Assembly (NCBI GenBank): GCA_964580965.1
Contig: CAZOLZ010000036.1
Coordinates: forward strand, 1-24,960
Source: CAIUKX01 sp964580965
GTDB taxonomy: Bacteria > Bacteroidota > Bacteroidia > Flavobacteriales_D > Crocinitomicaceae
DNA length: 24,960 bases
Reading direction: 5' to 3'
Every line of letters starts with the position of its first letter. Positions within the stretch are counted from its first letter, which is position 1. Both the position numbers and the translations under genes were made by a program. Shown piece by piece: positions 15,788 through 23,974 of the stretch. The notes under the pieces were generated by a model. The model worked only from the letters and a program-made list of their open reading frames with translations, did not search any database and had not been told where the DNA came from.

Positions 15788-16429
15788 TTACTTGTTTAAT
15801 TTAGCGTTTACTAATTCCAACTCTTCAGGCATCATTTCCACTGGAGCCATTACTCCAATTTCATTAATCCTAAGTTCATCTATCAAGTCAATAAAATTTC
15901 TACAAGTAGCCAAATCATCAGTTTTGATAAGTACTTTTAAAGCTTCATTGTTCTTCTTTAGTTCTTTGATGCTTTCCAAATATTGACTCTTTTTGATCAT
16001 TTTACTATCTAGTTTAGCTTTAAGTTCTTTTTTACCAATAAGAACGAAACTATTGAGATCAGCTAATAGTTTTCTAACACCAGAATACCCAAAACTAGTC
16101 TCTTCAAGAGAGGTAGGTTTTTCTCCTTTAGCGTTGTCTTGCTTGTAAAACTCCCCTTGATAGTAAAATATACGATCATCAGATAATAAAAAGGTAATCG
16201 CATTATTTATTTTTTGTACATCTTCATCTTTAATTTCATCCTTTTGTTTAGCAGGGTATACCAAACTCATAATTTTTGGTTTGCTAAAGGTTGATGTCAA
16301 AACGAAGAATGTCAAAAGTAAGAAAGCTAAATCTACCATTGGAGTCATATCGACCCTAGTAGACCCTTTTTTAGCTCTTTTTTTACCTTTTTCTTCGTGG
16401 CCTCCGCCACTATCTCCCATATCCGCCAT
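15788..16429 (-). CDS. exbD: ExbD-family proton-channel subunit (second copy)
   Basis: ExbD couples the proton-motive force to TonB together with ExbB. This 213-residue copy has a Gly/Lys-rich cytoplasmic start and one membrane helix beginning VDMTPMVDLAFLLLTFFVL. D33 within MVDLAFLL is the essential proton-carrying Asp. The periplasmic part is longer than in classical ExbD (about 140 residues): an extra lysine-rich, probably helical segment precedes the final strand LKVLIKTDDLATCRNFIDLIDELRIN. It lies 9 nt after the first exbD and 1 nt before tonB. Two different ExbD proteins in one operon are usual in Bacteroidota. Confidence 0.92.
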   Translation of the reverse strand: MADMGDSGGGHEEKGKKRAKKGSTRVDMTPMVDLAFLLLTFFVLTSTFSKPKIMSLVYPAKQKDEIKDEDVQKINNAITFLLSDDRIFYYQGEFYKQDNAKGEKPTSLEETSFGYSGVRKLLADLNSFVLIGKKELKAKLDSKMIKKSQYLESIKELKKNNEALKVLIKTDDLATCRNFIDLIDELRINEIGVMAPVEMMPEELELVNAKLNK

Positions 16430-16438
16430 AATAATCTT

Positions 16439-17104
16439 TTATTCTTCTCCGCCTGCTTCTAATGAAGTAACGAAGTATAAGTTATTTAAATCCATATCTC
16501 TAAAAGTTTCAATAGCTTTCTTCGCATCTTTATATAACGCTTTACTATCTACTTTTAGTACAAATTTTGGTTTAAAATCATTCATTTGTGCATCTGAGTT
16601 TCTCATTAATGCTTCTTCATATTTGATTTTACCCTCAGCTAACCCTTCAATGTGACCGAACTTTATCCAATCTCCCAATTGATTATCTGTAGAATCTGTT
16701 GGGATAGTAGTCATTGCTTTTTTACGTTCTTCACCTTCCAAGTTTAATAACTGTGGTAACTGTTGAATTTTACATCCAAAACTTGTCATCAAGCTAAACT
16801 CTTTCATTTGCTTTTCTGTGAAACCAACTTTATACTTTCCTGCCATGTTACGAAGCAAACTTTTCTTTGCTTCAAGACCTCCGGTATAATTATAAAAAAT
16901 TCTACCTTCTGTGTCTACAGTAACTTGTATCATATTTTTAGGAACTTCTTCACTGGCAATACTCGAAGGAGTATCAATAATAACAGGTTCATCAGTTCTA
17001 AAGTTCGCAGCAAGCATAAAGAAAGTTACAAGAAGGAACGCCAAATCCACCATTGGTGTCATATCAATTGTTGGAGATCCTTTTGGTCCTTTAACTTTTG
17101 CCAT
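16439..17104 (-). CDS. exbD: ExbD-family proton-channel subunit (first copy)
   Basis: This 221-residue ExbD opens with a short basic stretch (MAKVKGPKGSPTID), then its membrane helix with D20 in MVDLAFLLVTFFML. An enlarged periplasmic region (about 75-170) of unclear fold follows, and then the usual closing strand-helix-strand (KFVLKVDSKALYKDAKKAIETF). It is clearly distinct from the second copy: identity is concentrated around the membrane helix and the C-terminal part. It lies 30 nt after exbB. Its likely role is as one of two non-identical ExbD chains in the TonB motor, and the enlarged periplasmic part could bind TonB or peptidoglycan. Confidence 0.92.
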   Translation of the reverse strand: MAKVKGPKGSPTIDMTPMVDLAFLLVTFFMLAANFRTDEPVIIDTPSSIASEEVPKNMIQVTVDTEGRIFYNYTGGLEAKKSLLRNMAGKYKVGFTEKQMKEFSLMTSFGCKIQQLPQLLNLEGEERKKAMTTIPTDSTDNQLGDWIKFGHIEGLAEGKIKYEEALMRNSDAQMNDFKPKFVLKVDSKALYKDAKKAIETFRDMDLNNLYFVTSLEAGGEE

Positions 17105-17134
17105 TTTCTTGTTTTTTTCAGTTTAAAATTGACC

Positions 17135-17932
17135 TTATTTTTCTGACGCTGTAAAGTCTTGTACAATTGTAAAAGCAGCCTCATCCATACTATTTGTCAA
17201 TTGATCAATTTTAGTAGAGAATAAGTTGAAGAAAATAATAGCTAATGTAGAACCTAAGATACCTAAGAAAGTGTTAATTAATGCTTCAGAGATACCTGTT
17301 GCTAATTGTGACGTATCAGGTGCACCACCAGACATTGCAGCAAATGAACGAATCATACCTAATACCGTTCCAATCAATCCGATTAGTGTAGAAACTGAAG
17401 CTGCAGTTGATAGAATAACTAAGTTTTTCGATAACATTGGCATTTCTAAAGCTGTTGCTTCTTCTAATTCTTTTTTCAATGACTCAATTTTTTCATCTTT
17501 CGTCATATCTGTTTCATTTTTGATATGTTCATATTTAGTCAATCCAGCATGAACAACATTCGCTAAAGATCCTTTTTGAGTATCACACTCTTCTTTTGCA
17601 CTAGCGATATCATTATTACTTAAATGTTCTTTCATTTTTAAAACAAAAGTTTTTAAGCTTCCTTTACCTTTAGCTTGTCCCAGGTTAACAAATCTTTCTA
17701 TTACAAAAGTTATTACTACAATGTTTGTAGCTAATAAGAAAGGTACAATTAATCCCCCTTTGTAAATAATACCTAAATAATCTCCCTCGATTGGATCTCC
17801 ATTTTCTTGGAAGTGAGAAGGATCTCCGAATATAAATTTATATACTAAGAAACCAATTACTAAAGATAATGCGATTGCTAATGCTGCTACTAATGAAGAA
17901 AATCCTCCTGCAGGCTTTTGTTGTGTACTCAT
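17135..17932 (-). CDS. exbB: ExbB/MotA/TolQ-family proton-channel protein
   Basis: ExbB forms the pentameric inner-membrane channel around ExbD. This 265-residue protein has an N-terminal helix (about 12-33), a second helix (about 59-77, VPFLLATNIVVITFVIERF) followed by a long cytoplasmic domain, and two closing helices. The latter lie in the conserved region LSTAASVSTLIGLIGTVLGMIRSF and the GISEALINTFLGILGSTLAIIFFN segment. IGLIGTVLGM and the Thr/Gly pattern that follows are diagnostic of the family. It is the first gene of the exbB-exbD-exbD-tonB unit, with its own promoter upstream. Confidence 0.94.
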   Translation of the reverse strand: MSTQQKPAGGFSSLVAALAIALSLVIGFLVYKFIFGDPSHFQENGDPIEGDYLGIIYKGGLIVPFLLATNIVVITFVIERFVNLGQAKGKGSLKTFVLKMKEHLSNNDIASAKEECDTQKGSLANVVHAGLTKYEHIKNETDMTKDEKIESLKKELEEATALEMPMLSKNLVILSTAASVSTLIGLIGTVLGMIRSFAAMSGGAPDTSQLATGISEALINTFLGILGSTLAIIFFNLFSTKIDQLTNSMDEAAFTIVQDFTASEK

Positions 17933-17967
17933 AATTAGAATTTTTATATTTTATTTAAATTACCGTG

Positions 17968-17995
17968 CAAACTTAACAAAAAGGATTTAATACAA
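17968..17995 (-). promoter_or_regulatory. Promoter of the exbB-exbD-exbD-tonB operon
   Basis: On the minus strand, TTG (17995-17993) is followed after 17 nt by TAAGTTTG (17975-17968), an exact match to the Bacteroidota -7 box with in-range spacing. The exbB start codon lies 35 nt beyond it. Confidence 0.62.
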
Positions 17996-18114
17996 AAAAG
18001 AAAAATGTGTAAAAAAGGTTCTATTTTTATTCACATGTTTGATTTTTGTTGTAATCAGTCTTAATGTTAAATTAAGGTTAAGGGGAGTTAATTTTTTATT
18101 AACGTTAGAACACT

Positions 18115-19569
18115 TTAGTATAAGAGGACAAGCATAGATTTTATATCTCCATACAACTGAATTAATTTGTTTTTAATTTGAAACCTTAGTTCTTGTTTAT
18201 CTTTTTCGTTTTCTATTTTGTCAGATTCGTATAAGTCAATCAAAGTAGAAATGGATGTAGCATTAAGGTTGTGTAAAGAAGCTTTTAGTTTATGTATAAA
18301 CTGATTGTATTCTTCTAAATTGAATTCGCTTTTGAGTTCTAATATTTCTCTATCATCATCAATGATTTTTAAAAAAAGTGTCAACATTTTCTTGGTAAAA
18401 TTCATATCGTTGTTACTTAACTTCATTAAGTTGGAAATATCGAATAACTTTTCTTTTTTTATATTTGATTTTTGAGTGTGTTTATGTATTAATTCGATTA
18501 ACTTTTCTTCTTTAAATGGTTTTGTTAAATAATCTGACATGCCAGAGTCAATACATTTTTTGATTTCAGATTTTAAAGTCTTTACAGAAAGACCTATTAT
18601 TGGTGGAGGAGAGGTAAGTTCTTTGATGATGATTTTTGTAGCTTCAAGTCCATTCATTATTGGTAGTTGAAGGTCCATAAGTATTAGGTCAATTCTTTTT
18701 AATGTTTTTACTTTTTCTAGAGCTTCTTTTCCATTAATAGCAATTTCGCATGAAATGTTTTGTCTTTTAAAAATGTTTTTTAAGATCTCGATATTCATTT
18801 CGTTATCCTCAACAATTAAAATTTTAAGGTTCGGATTTAGTTTTAGTGCATTAGCCGTTTGAGTTTTATCTTGAGTTTGAATGTTATTAATTTTTTGATA
18901 AGGAATTTTAATGTCAATTAAAATCTCTAGGTTGCTGTTTTGTTTTACACTAAAAAATCCACTAAGTAATTTGGTTAATTTTTTAGGGAGTAAAAAATTG
19001 AAATCAGAATTATCTTCTAAATTAATAGAATTGAAATTGGATGTTGAATCTGCTTTGTTTTCAGGGCTGAAATTTTTTGAGTTTGATATTTTAATTTCAA
19101 GAAATTTACTGATGTCTTTTTCAGTTGTGTTCAATTCAATGTCAACTGTTTTTTGATATGAATTTCGGATGATGTAGTTAAGAGAATGGCTTATAATTTG
19201 AATTAATTTATTTTTATCAAGGTTAATGAAAATATTGTTTTGTATCTCTGATGATATTTTCAGTGTGGTATGGTTTGTAGTTGTTTGATTTTTAAGAGAG
19301 TCTTTGATTTCGTTTAGAGTTATATATGGATTGAAATCTTCATTTTTAATGGTAGTTTCACTAGTTTCTATTTTTGATAAATCCATTATAGAGTTTGAAA
19401 TCGATAATAAGTTACCAGAAGCTTTTTGTATGTTATTAATAATTTCAAGCTGCCTTGAGTTGAGATTTGTTTTTTTTAACTCATTGGTCATTCCTAAAAT
19501 TCCATTTAGAGGGGATCTAATTTCTTGACTTAAGCTTATTAAAAAAAGCTCTTTTTCTTCATGGTTCAT
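18115..19569 (-). CDS. Degenerate hybrid histidine kinase: pseudokinase-REC-Hpt phosphorelay protein
   Basis: This 484-residue soluble protein has the domain order of a hybrid sensor kinase but a damaged kinase. The dimerization helix reads SLSQEIRSPLNGILGMT: Gln15 (codon CAA) stands where the phosphoaccepting His should be. In the ATP-binding half (about 110-225) the N-box is SHSLNYIIRN, lacking both asparagines, and no DxGxG or GxGLG loop exists. The receiver domain (about 248-365) is intact: E254-D255, phosphoacceptor D299 (LILMDLQLP), S328 and K350. A C-terminal Hpt domain (about 375-484) has H426 in IHKLKAS. There are no membrane helices and no input domain before the H-box region. Its start overlaps the stop of the preceding regulator gene (ATGA), so the pair is co-translated. 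It probably relays phosphate rather than making phosphohistidine itself. Confidence 0.85.
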   Translation of the reverse strand: MNHEEKELFLISLSQEIRSPLNGILGMTNELKKTNLNSRQLEIINNIQKASGNLLSISNSIMDLSKIETSETTIKNEDFNPYITLNEIKDSLKNQTTTNHTTLKISSEIQNNIFINLDKNKLIQIISHSLNYIIRNSYQKTVDIELNTTEKDISKFLEIKISNSKNFSPENKADSTSNFNSINLEDNSDFNFLLPKKLTKLLSGFFSVKQNSNLEILIDIKIPYQKINNIQTQDKTQTANALKLNPNLKILIVEDNEMNIEILKNIFKRQNISCEIAINGKEALEKVKTLKRIDLILMDLQLPIMNGLEATKIIIKELTSPPPIIGLSVKTLKSEIKKCIDSGMSDYLTKPFKEEKLIELIHKHTQKSNIKKEKLFDISNLMKLSNNDMNFTKKMLTLFLKIIDDDREILELKSEFNLEEYNQFIHKLKASLHNLNATSISTLIDLYESDKIENEKDKQELRFQIKNKLIQLYGDIKSMLVLLY

Positions 19570-20915
19570 GAATTGTTTTTTTTTATTTCCTTCAAGAGGT
19601 TGTATATTTTAGATTTACTGATATCTAATTTTCTCGCAGTTTTAATAACATTATTGTTATTTAAAGAGAGTTGTGATAAAATGATTTCTCTTTCATATTC
19701 TTTCATTGTTTTTTCTTCAAAAGCAAGTACTGGAGATTTTTCAATGCTATTTATCTGAATTTGTTCTGCTGTTATTGTATTTTCAAATGATAAGAGGCAG
19801 GCAAGGTCTATAATAGATTTTAGTTCTCTCACGTTTCCAGGGAAACTATATTTTAATAATTTAGATTTTGCATCTTGAGTAAGTGTGATTTTATTTAAAT
19901 TATTTTCTTTACAATATTCTGATATGAAGTGTTTAGAAAGAACCAGAACATCGTTACCTCTATCTCTTAAAGGAGGGAGTTCTATTGGAAGACCTTGTAT
20001 TCTATAATACAGATCCTCTCTAAAGTTTCCGTCTCTAACTTCTTTTGCTAAGTTCTTATGTGTTGCTGTTATTATTCTTAAATTGAGTTTAATACTTTTA
20101 GAACTTCCTATCCTTGTTATTTCTTTTTCTTGAATTGCTCTAAGGAGCTTGCTTTGAAATTGTTGGTCGATATCTGCTATTTCATCAAGAAAGATTGTTC
20201 CGTTATTTGCTTCTTCGAATTTACCTTTTTTTGTTGTGTGAGCTCCTGTGAAGGCTCCTTTTTCATGTCCAAAAAGTTCACTTTCAATTAATTCAGATGG
20301 GATTGAGGACATGTTAATAGCAATAAAAGGTTTTGTTTTTGATTCACTATTGTAATGTATTGCTTTTGCAATTAATTCTTTACCAGTCCCTGTTTCTCCT
20401 GTTATTGAAACGTTGATTTTTGATGAAGCTGCCTTGTTGATCAGAGTAAATATGGGGTCTAAAGAGGGTGAGTTGCCAATTATTAGGTTGGAGGCTTTGT
20501 ATTTATTTTCTATTTTATTTTTTAAACTTTTAACTTCTGATTTAAGTTTTAAAGTCTCGTTTAATTTGTTTAATGATATGTTGAGGAATTCAATGGTGTT
20601 ATTATCTTTAAAAATGTACTCATATGCACCAGCTCTTATTAAGTCGAGTGCTTTTTGAATTTCACGTTGACCACTAATGATAAATATAGGTATCTCTGGA
20701 GCAATTTTGTGTATTTTTTTAAAAAGATCCTCGCCAGTCATTCCAGGCATGTTTATATCAATAGTTATTATTTCTGGATTTAGGTGAATGTTTTTGATGC
20801 ATTCACTTGCTTTTTTGTACCAATAAACTTTGTAGTTAAGATTGAGTTCTAAATGGTATTTTAAATACTCACCATACCATTCATCATCTTCAATAATGAA
20901 AATTGTTTTAATCAT
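19566..20915 (-). CDS. NtrC-family (sigma-54-dependent) response regulator
   Basis: This 449-residue response regulator activates RNA polymerase carrying sigma-54. The receiver domain (1-115) has D10-D11, phosphoacceptor D53 (ITIDINMPG), S81 and K103. The AAA+ domain (about 142-375) has Walker A GETGTGKE (173-180), the sigma-54 contact loop GAFTGA (220-225), Walker B IFLDE (241-245), and NFREDLYYRI and FPGNVREL further on. A Fis-type helix-turn-helix closes the protein (about 418-443, NNVIKTARKLDISKSKIYNLL). All catalytic residues for ATP-driven activation are present. It is the first gene of a two-gene unit with the pseudokinase-REC-Hpt protein, and lies divergent to the secreted beta-helix protein gene, its most likely target. 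Confidence 0.95.
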   Translation of the reverse strand: MIKTIFIIEDDEWYGEYLKYHLELNLNYKVYWYKKASECIKNIHLNPEIITIDINMPGMTGEDLFKKIHKIAPEIPIFIISGQREIQKALDLIRAGAYEYIFKDNNTIEFLNISLNKLNETLKLKSEVKSLKNKIENKYKASNLIIGNSPSLDPIFTLINKAASSKINVSITGETGTGKELIAKAIHYNSESKTKPFIAINMSSIPSELIESELFGHEKGAFTGAHTTKKGKFEEANNGTIFLDEIADIDQQFQSKLLRAIQEKEITRIGSSKSIKLNLRIITATHKNLAKEVRDGNFREDLYYRIQGLPIELPPLRDRGNDVLVLSKHFISEYCKENNLNKITLTQDAKSKLLKYSFPGNVRELKSIIDLACLLSFENTITAEQIQINSIEKSPVLAFEEKTMKEYEREIILSQLSLNNNNVIKTARKLDISKSKIYNLLKEIKKNNS

Positions 20916-20934
20916 TTAGATTTTATCTTTTTGT

Positions 20935-20964
20935 CAAAAATAGATATAAATTTTAAACGTGCAA
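20935..20964 (-). promoter_or_regulatory. Vegetative promoter of the response regulator-phosphorelay pair
   Basis: On the minus strand, TTG (20964-20962), 19 nt, then TATTTTTG (20942-20935) match the Bacteroidota -33/-7 consensus at ideal spacing, 19 nt before the start codon. It is not sigma-54-like, so basal expression should not need the regulator itself. Confidence 0.65.
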
Positions 20965-20972
20965 GAATTTTT

Positions 20973-20987
20973 TTCCATATTTTGGAA
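20973..20987. promoter_or_regulatory. Candidate operator, copy 1 (TTCCA-N5-TGGAA)
   Basis: The perfect palindrome TTCCA-TATTT-TGGAA lies just upstream of the -33 element of the response regulator gene, centred near -50 of that promoter. Its centre is 116 bp from copy 2, close to a whole number of DNA turns. Dyad form and placement suggest binding by a dimeric regulator and autoregulation; this is inferred. Confidence 0.5.
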
Positions 20988-21088
20988 TTGGATAGATGTG
21001 TCTAATTTTCTATTTATAATCGTTTTTGTTATCTAATATTTAAAGCTTTTTAAAAGATTGTTCTGATTATGGTTACAGTTTTTGTTGT

Positions 21089-21103
21089 GTCCAAAAAATG
21101 GAA
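21089..21103. promoter_or_regulatory. Candidate operator, copy 2 (GTCCA-N5-TGGAA)
   Basis: GTCCA-AAAAA-TGGAA matches the palindrome at nine of ten positions. Its centre (21096) is 106 bp before the start codon of the first secreted paralog, the same distance as copy 3 from the second paralog. Relative to the possible sigma-54 element it would sit near -88, a usual place for NtrC-type activator sites. Confidence 0.5.
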
Positions 21104-21156
21104 AACTGAAAATTGTTGATAGGTTGTAAATGTCTGTTTATTAGTGTTTTGTTTTT

Positions 21157-21173
21157 TTGGCACGATTTTAATA
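21157..21173 (+). promoter_or_regulatory. Possible sigma-54 promoter element of the first secreted paralog
   Basis: TTGGCACG (21157-21164) is a full match to the -24 half of the sigma-54 consensus. At the required spacing the -12 half reads TAATA instead of TTGCA, a poor match. Its GG lies 42 bp from the start codon, as does the GG of the element before the second paralog. No TAnnTTTG box was seen between here and the start codon. Confidence 0.35.
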
Positions 21174-21182
21174 ATAAAATCG
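21163..21182. repeat. Perfect inverted repeat upstream of the first secreted paralog
   Basis: Arms CGATTTTA and TAAAATCG with a 4-nt centre (ATAA) form an 8-bp perfect dyad ending 19 nt before the start codon. It overlaps the possible -24 element. It could be an operator, or a leader hairpin if transcription starts just upstream. The second paralog has no matching dyad at this place. Confidence 0.5.
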
Positions 21183-21201
21183 CGTTGCTAATAAAATAAC
21201 T

Positions 21202-23946
21202 ATGAATTTTTTAAAGTCGTATTCACTTTTTTTCTCCTTATTTCTTTCTTTAAGTTTGTACGCTCAAAATACTGTTTCAAGCGGTGATTGGTCTAATTCT
21301 AGTGTCTGGGATTCACCCTCAGTACCCTCATCAACTATTACAAGTGGTAAAACAATTGTTATAGGTGCTGGTGATACGATAATTTTAGATTCCAAATTAA
21401 CGGTTAGGTCTGGAGCAATTCTTCATGTTTATGGTGTTTTGGAGGTTGTTTCAAGTTTAGGTGTTGAGTTTTTTAACGGTAGTGAGATATATGTAGGTAG
21501 TTCAGGTGTTTTAAAAACAACTTCAGGTTCAGCGAAAAATAATTCTGATAATTTTATAGTTGATGGTGCTTTTGTTTGTACTGGAGATTATGAAGCTGGT
21601 GCAGGTTCAGTCATGGAAGGAGATGGTGATGTTCAGGTCCAGGGAACTTTAACAGCAACAGGTGGAGCAACTATCATGGGGCAAACTGGTGGTTGTTCAG
21701 GTTGTAATTTAAATTCTTCTGGTGTTGTTAATTCAGGAATTTATGTAGAAGATTTTTCGAACGATACAGGTGCTGGATGGACTGAAGGAGTTAATACGAC
21801 AGCTAGTGATGGTAATTGGTCACTAAGTATAGTTGGTTCACCAGATCTTTCTACAGCTAATAATTACGCAAAATCAAGAGATGGTATTTTTGAATGGTTA
21901 AATTTATCAGGTGATTCGAATAATAAGGTAGATTGGTTGAGTAAGCCGATTTTAGGTGATTATAAGAATGTGTCTATATCTTTTGATTACTTTGTTTATT
22001 CTCAATCATGTGATGCATCATTAAGTTTTTATTACAGACTAGATGGGGGGAGTTGGGTTCTTATCAGTGATGTTTCAGATAGTGGTTCTGCAGCTTTGTT
22101 GTCTGGTAGTATTAATGTGGAAAATTTGTCTTTTTCTACCTCTGTTGAGTTGAAGGTTTCTGGTTACACAGGTGGGTGTTTGGATTCATACTGTGTTATT
22201 GACAATGTTGTTGTTAATGGTATTGAAAGAGTTTATATAGCTACTTGGACAGGTTTAGTTGATTCGGATTTTAATAATCCATCAAATTGGAGTATAAATT
22301 CAGTTCCTGTAGATTCTATGACAATTGTTATACCTCAAACTCCTAATCAACCTGTAATTAATCAGGATTATACATTTGAGAAGTTAACAGTTAATGCTTC
22401 TGGTTTATTAAATGTTGGTTCAGGAAATTTTACAGTGAACCAAGATTTTAGTTTGAAAGGAGGGGTAGAATTAAATGGTGGTTCAATACAGGTTAACGGT
22501 GATGCTACAATTGATGATTTAACTGCTTCTATCGATTTTTTGAATCCTTCTTCAGTTTTAGAATTTAAAGGGAGTGTTAATTCATTAAATGTTTATGATG
22601 GTTTGTCTGGTTCAATCAAGTATAGTGGTGCAAATCAGGATGTTGTTAGTTCGGATTATTATAATTTGATTGTGTCAAATGTTGGTACCAAGAGTGTTGT
22701 TTCGAATTTAACTATTAATGGTGATTTAACAGTCGGGACTTCTCCAGGAACTGATTCGGGATGTGTATTTGACTTCAATCAGTTTGAATTAACAATCGCG
22801 GGTAACATAACAGAGTTAGTTGATGATGGTTTAGATTTTACAGATATTAACTCTAGTGTTGTTTTTTCTGGGAATACTGTTCAGTATGTTAGTTTAATGG
22901 ATAGGGTGGTCTTGTATGATTTTGCTAATGTAACTGTTAGTAAAGGTATGAATGATATTATTCTAAATTCTGATTTAACAGTAGGGAATCAATTAACTTT
23001 AGATAATGGTATAGTAAATTCTAATGGAAGTAGTTTTAGTTTTTTACCTAATGCAACCGTAATAAATGCTTCAGATGCTAGTCATATAAATGGGAAGATT
23101 TCTAAAACGACTGAGTCAACTTCAATGTTTACATTCCCCTCAGGTGATGGTTTACTGTATAATCCTATTTCAATAACACCAAATTCTATTAATTCTACAC
23201 TTTGGGATTTGGAGTATTTTAATACAGGTTATTCTAGTCAAACATTTAGTTTGAATTCAGACTTAGATAGTGTTTCAAGTGATGAGTACTGGGAGTTAGA
23301 TCGTGTTTCTGGTTCAGCAGATGCTATTGTTGAATTGTATTGGAATTCAACAGATAATATCACTAATCCCTCATCGCTTGTTGTTGCGCACTTTGATGGT
23401 GTAAATTGGGAGATGATTCCTTCTTCTGTTGACGGCACAAGCCAATCTGGTGTTTTGAGATCAACGGGGCCTGTTAGTTCTTTCAGTCCATTCACTTTTG
23501 GTCAATCAGCCGGTGCGAACCCCTTACCTGTAAAGTTGACTAATTTCTACGGTGTTAATCAAAATTCTACCAATAATTTACTTTGGGAGGTAGAGTCGGA
23601 AGATGAATATTTTTATGCATATGTATTAGAGCGCTCAATAAATGGTTTTGATTTTCAACCTGTATTCACTCAATATCCTAGTTTAAATTCTATAAATGAA
23701 AAATATAGTTTTTTAGATAGGTCATTTGATAATGGAGTGAATTATTATCGATTAAAACTATTGGATATGGATGGGACGATAAGTTTTTCAAAGATTATAA
23801 GTATAAATAATACTTTAGATTCTACGGGAAATATCCATTTTTATAACATTTTAGGTCAACAATCAGACGTTAATTCAAATAATCAATTAATTATTACAAT
23901 TGATCAAAATGGTTCTGTTTCAAAGCGTGTAAATGTTGGGTTTTAA
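21202..23946 (+). CDS. Secreted beta-helix-like surface protein with FnIII-like and short T9SS-like C-terminus
   Basis: This 914-residue protein has a clear signal peptide (cut near SLYA-QN, residue 21). Residues about 24-175 form short beta-strand repeats typical of right-handed beta-helices, with VRSGAILHVYGVL, DGAFVCTGDYEAGAGSVMEGDG and VQVQGTLT, ending at a CxxC pair (C165, C168). A jelly-roll-like module (about 180-345) begins YVEDFSNDTGAGW. A second beta-helix-like region runs about 346-640, opening ATWTGLVDSDFNNPSNWS. Residues about 773-870 (NPLPVKLTNFYGV to SKIISINN) match the FnIII-like domain that usually precedes a T9SS type A domain. Only about 45 residues follow, with FYNILGQ and a closing SVSKRVNV strand, so the sorting domain is short or degenerate. 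It is a tandem paralog of the next gene and divergent to the NtrC-type regulator. Function is unknown; an adhesin or matrix protein is plausible. Confidence 0.82.
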   Translation: MNFLKSYSLFFSLFLSLSLYAQNTVSSGDWSNSSVWDSPSVPSSTITSGKTIVIGAGDTIILDSKLTVRSGAILHVYGVLEVVSSLGVEFFNGSEIYVGSSGVLKTTSGSAKNNSDNFIVDGAFVCTGDYEAGAGSVMEGDGDVQVQGTLTATGGATIMGQTGGCSGCNLNSSGVVNSGIYVEDFSNDTGAGWTEGVNTTASDGNWSLSIVGSPDLSTANNYAKSRDGIFEWLNLSGDSNNKVDWLSKPILGDYKNVSISFDYFVYSQSCDASLSFYYRLDGGSWVLISDVSDSGSAALLSGSINVENLSFSTSVELKVSGYTGGCLDSYCVIDNVVVNGIERVYIATWTGLVDSDFNNPSNWSINSVPVDSMTIVIPQTPNQPVINQDYTFEKLTVNASGLLNVGSGNFTVNQDFSLKGGVELNGGSIQVNGDATIDDLTASIDFLNPSSVLEFKGSVNSLNVYDGLSGSIKYSGANQDVVSSDYYNLIVSNVGTKSVVSNLTINGDLTVGTSPGTDSGCVFDFNQFELTIAGNITELVDDGLDFTDINSSVVFSGNTVQYVSLMDRVVLYDFANVTVSKGMNDIILNSDLTVGNQLTLDNGIVNSNGSSFSFLPNATVINASDASHINGKISKTTESTSMFTFPSGDGLLYNPISITPNSINSTLWDLEYFNTGYSSQTFSLNSDLDSVSSDEYWELDRVSGSADAIVELYWNSTDNITNPSSLVVAHFDGVNWEMIPSSVDGTSQSGVLRSTGPVSSFSPFTFGQSAGANPLPVKLTNFYGVNQNSTNNLLWEVESEDEYFYAYVLERSINGFDFQPVFTQYPSLNSINEKYSFLDRSFDNGVNYYRLKLLDMDGTISFSKIISINNTLDSTGNIHFYNILGQQSDVNSNNQLIITIDQNGSVSKRVNVGF

Positions 23947-23951
23947 TTTTT

Positions 23952-23974
23952 AAAATGGAATAATTCCATTTTTT
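23952..23974 (+). terminator. Hairpin terminator after the first secreted paralog
   Basis: A 9-bp perfect stem (AAAATGGAA / TTCCATTTT) with a 3-nt loop begins 5 nt after the stop codon and ends in six T residues. It is AT-rich, so weaker than the others in this window. Its right arm doubles as the left half of operator copy 3. Confidence 0.6.

Noticed and set aside
16763..17146. Open frame of 127 codons on the plus strand opposite the first exbD
   Set aside because: Antisense shadow of a secure exbD gene, and it overlaps the exbB end; no recognisable domain.
18087..18103. Inverted repeat GTTAAT-N5-ATTAAC after the phosphorelay gene
   Set aside because: Considered as a terminator, but the stem is only six A/T-rich pairs with no T run after it on the minus strand; the nearby GTTAA repeats look like AT-rich chance.
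18115..19569. Possibility that the hybrid kinase gene is truncated at its 5' end by a frameshift or wrong start
   Set aside because: The start codon overlaps the regulator stop as ATGA and the helix before the H-box region is complete, so absence of a sensor domain looks genuine.
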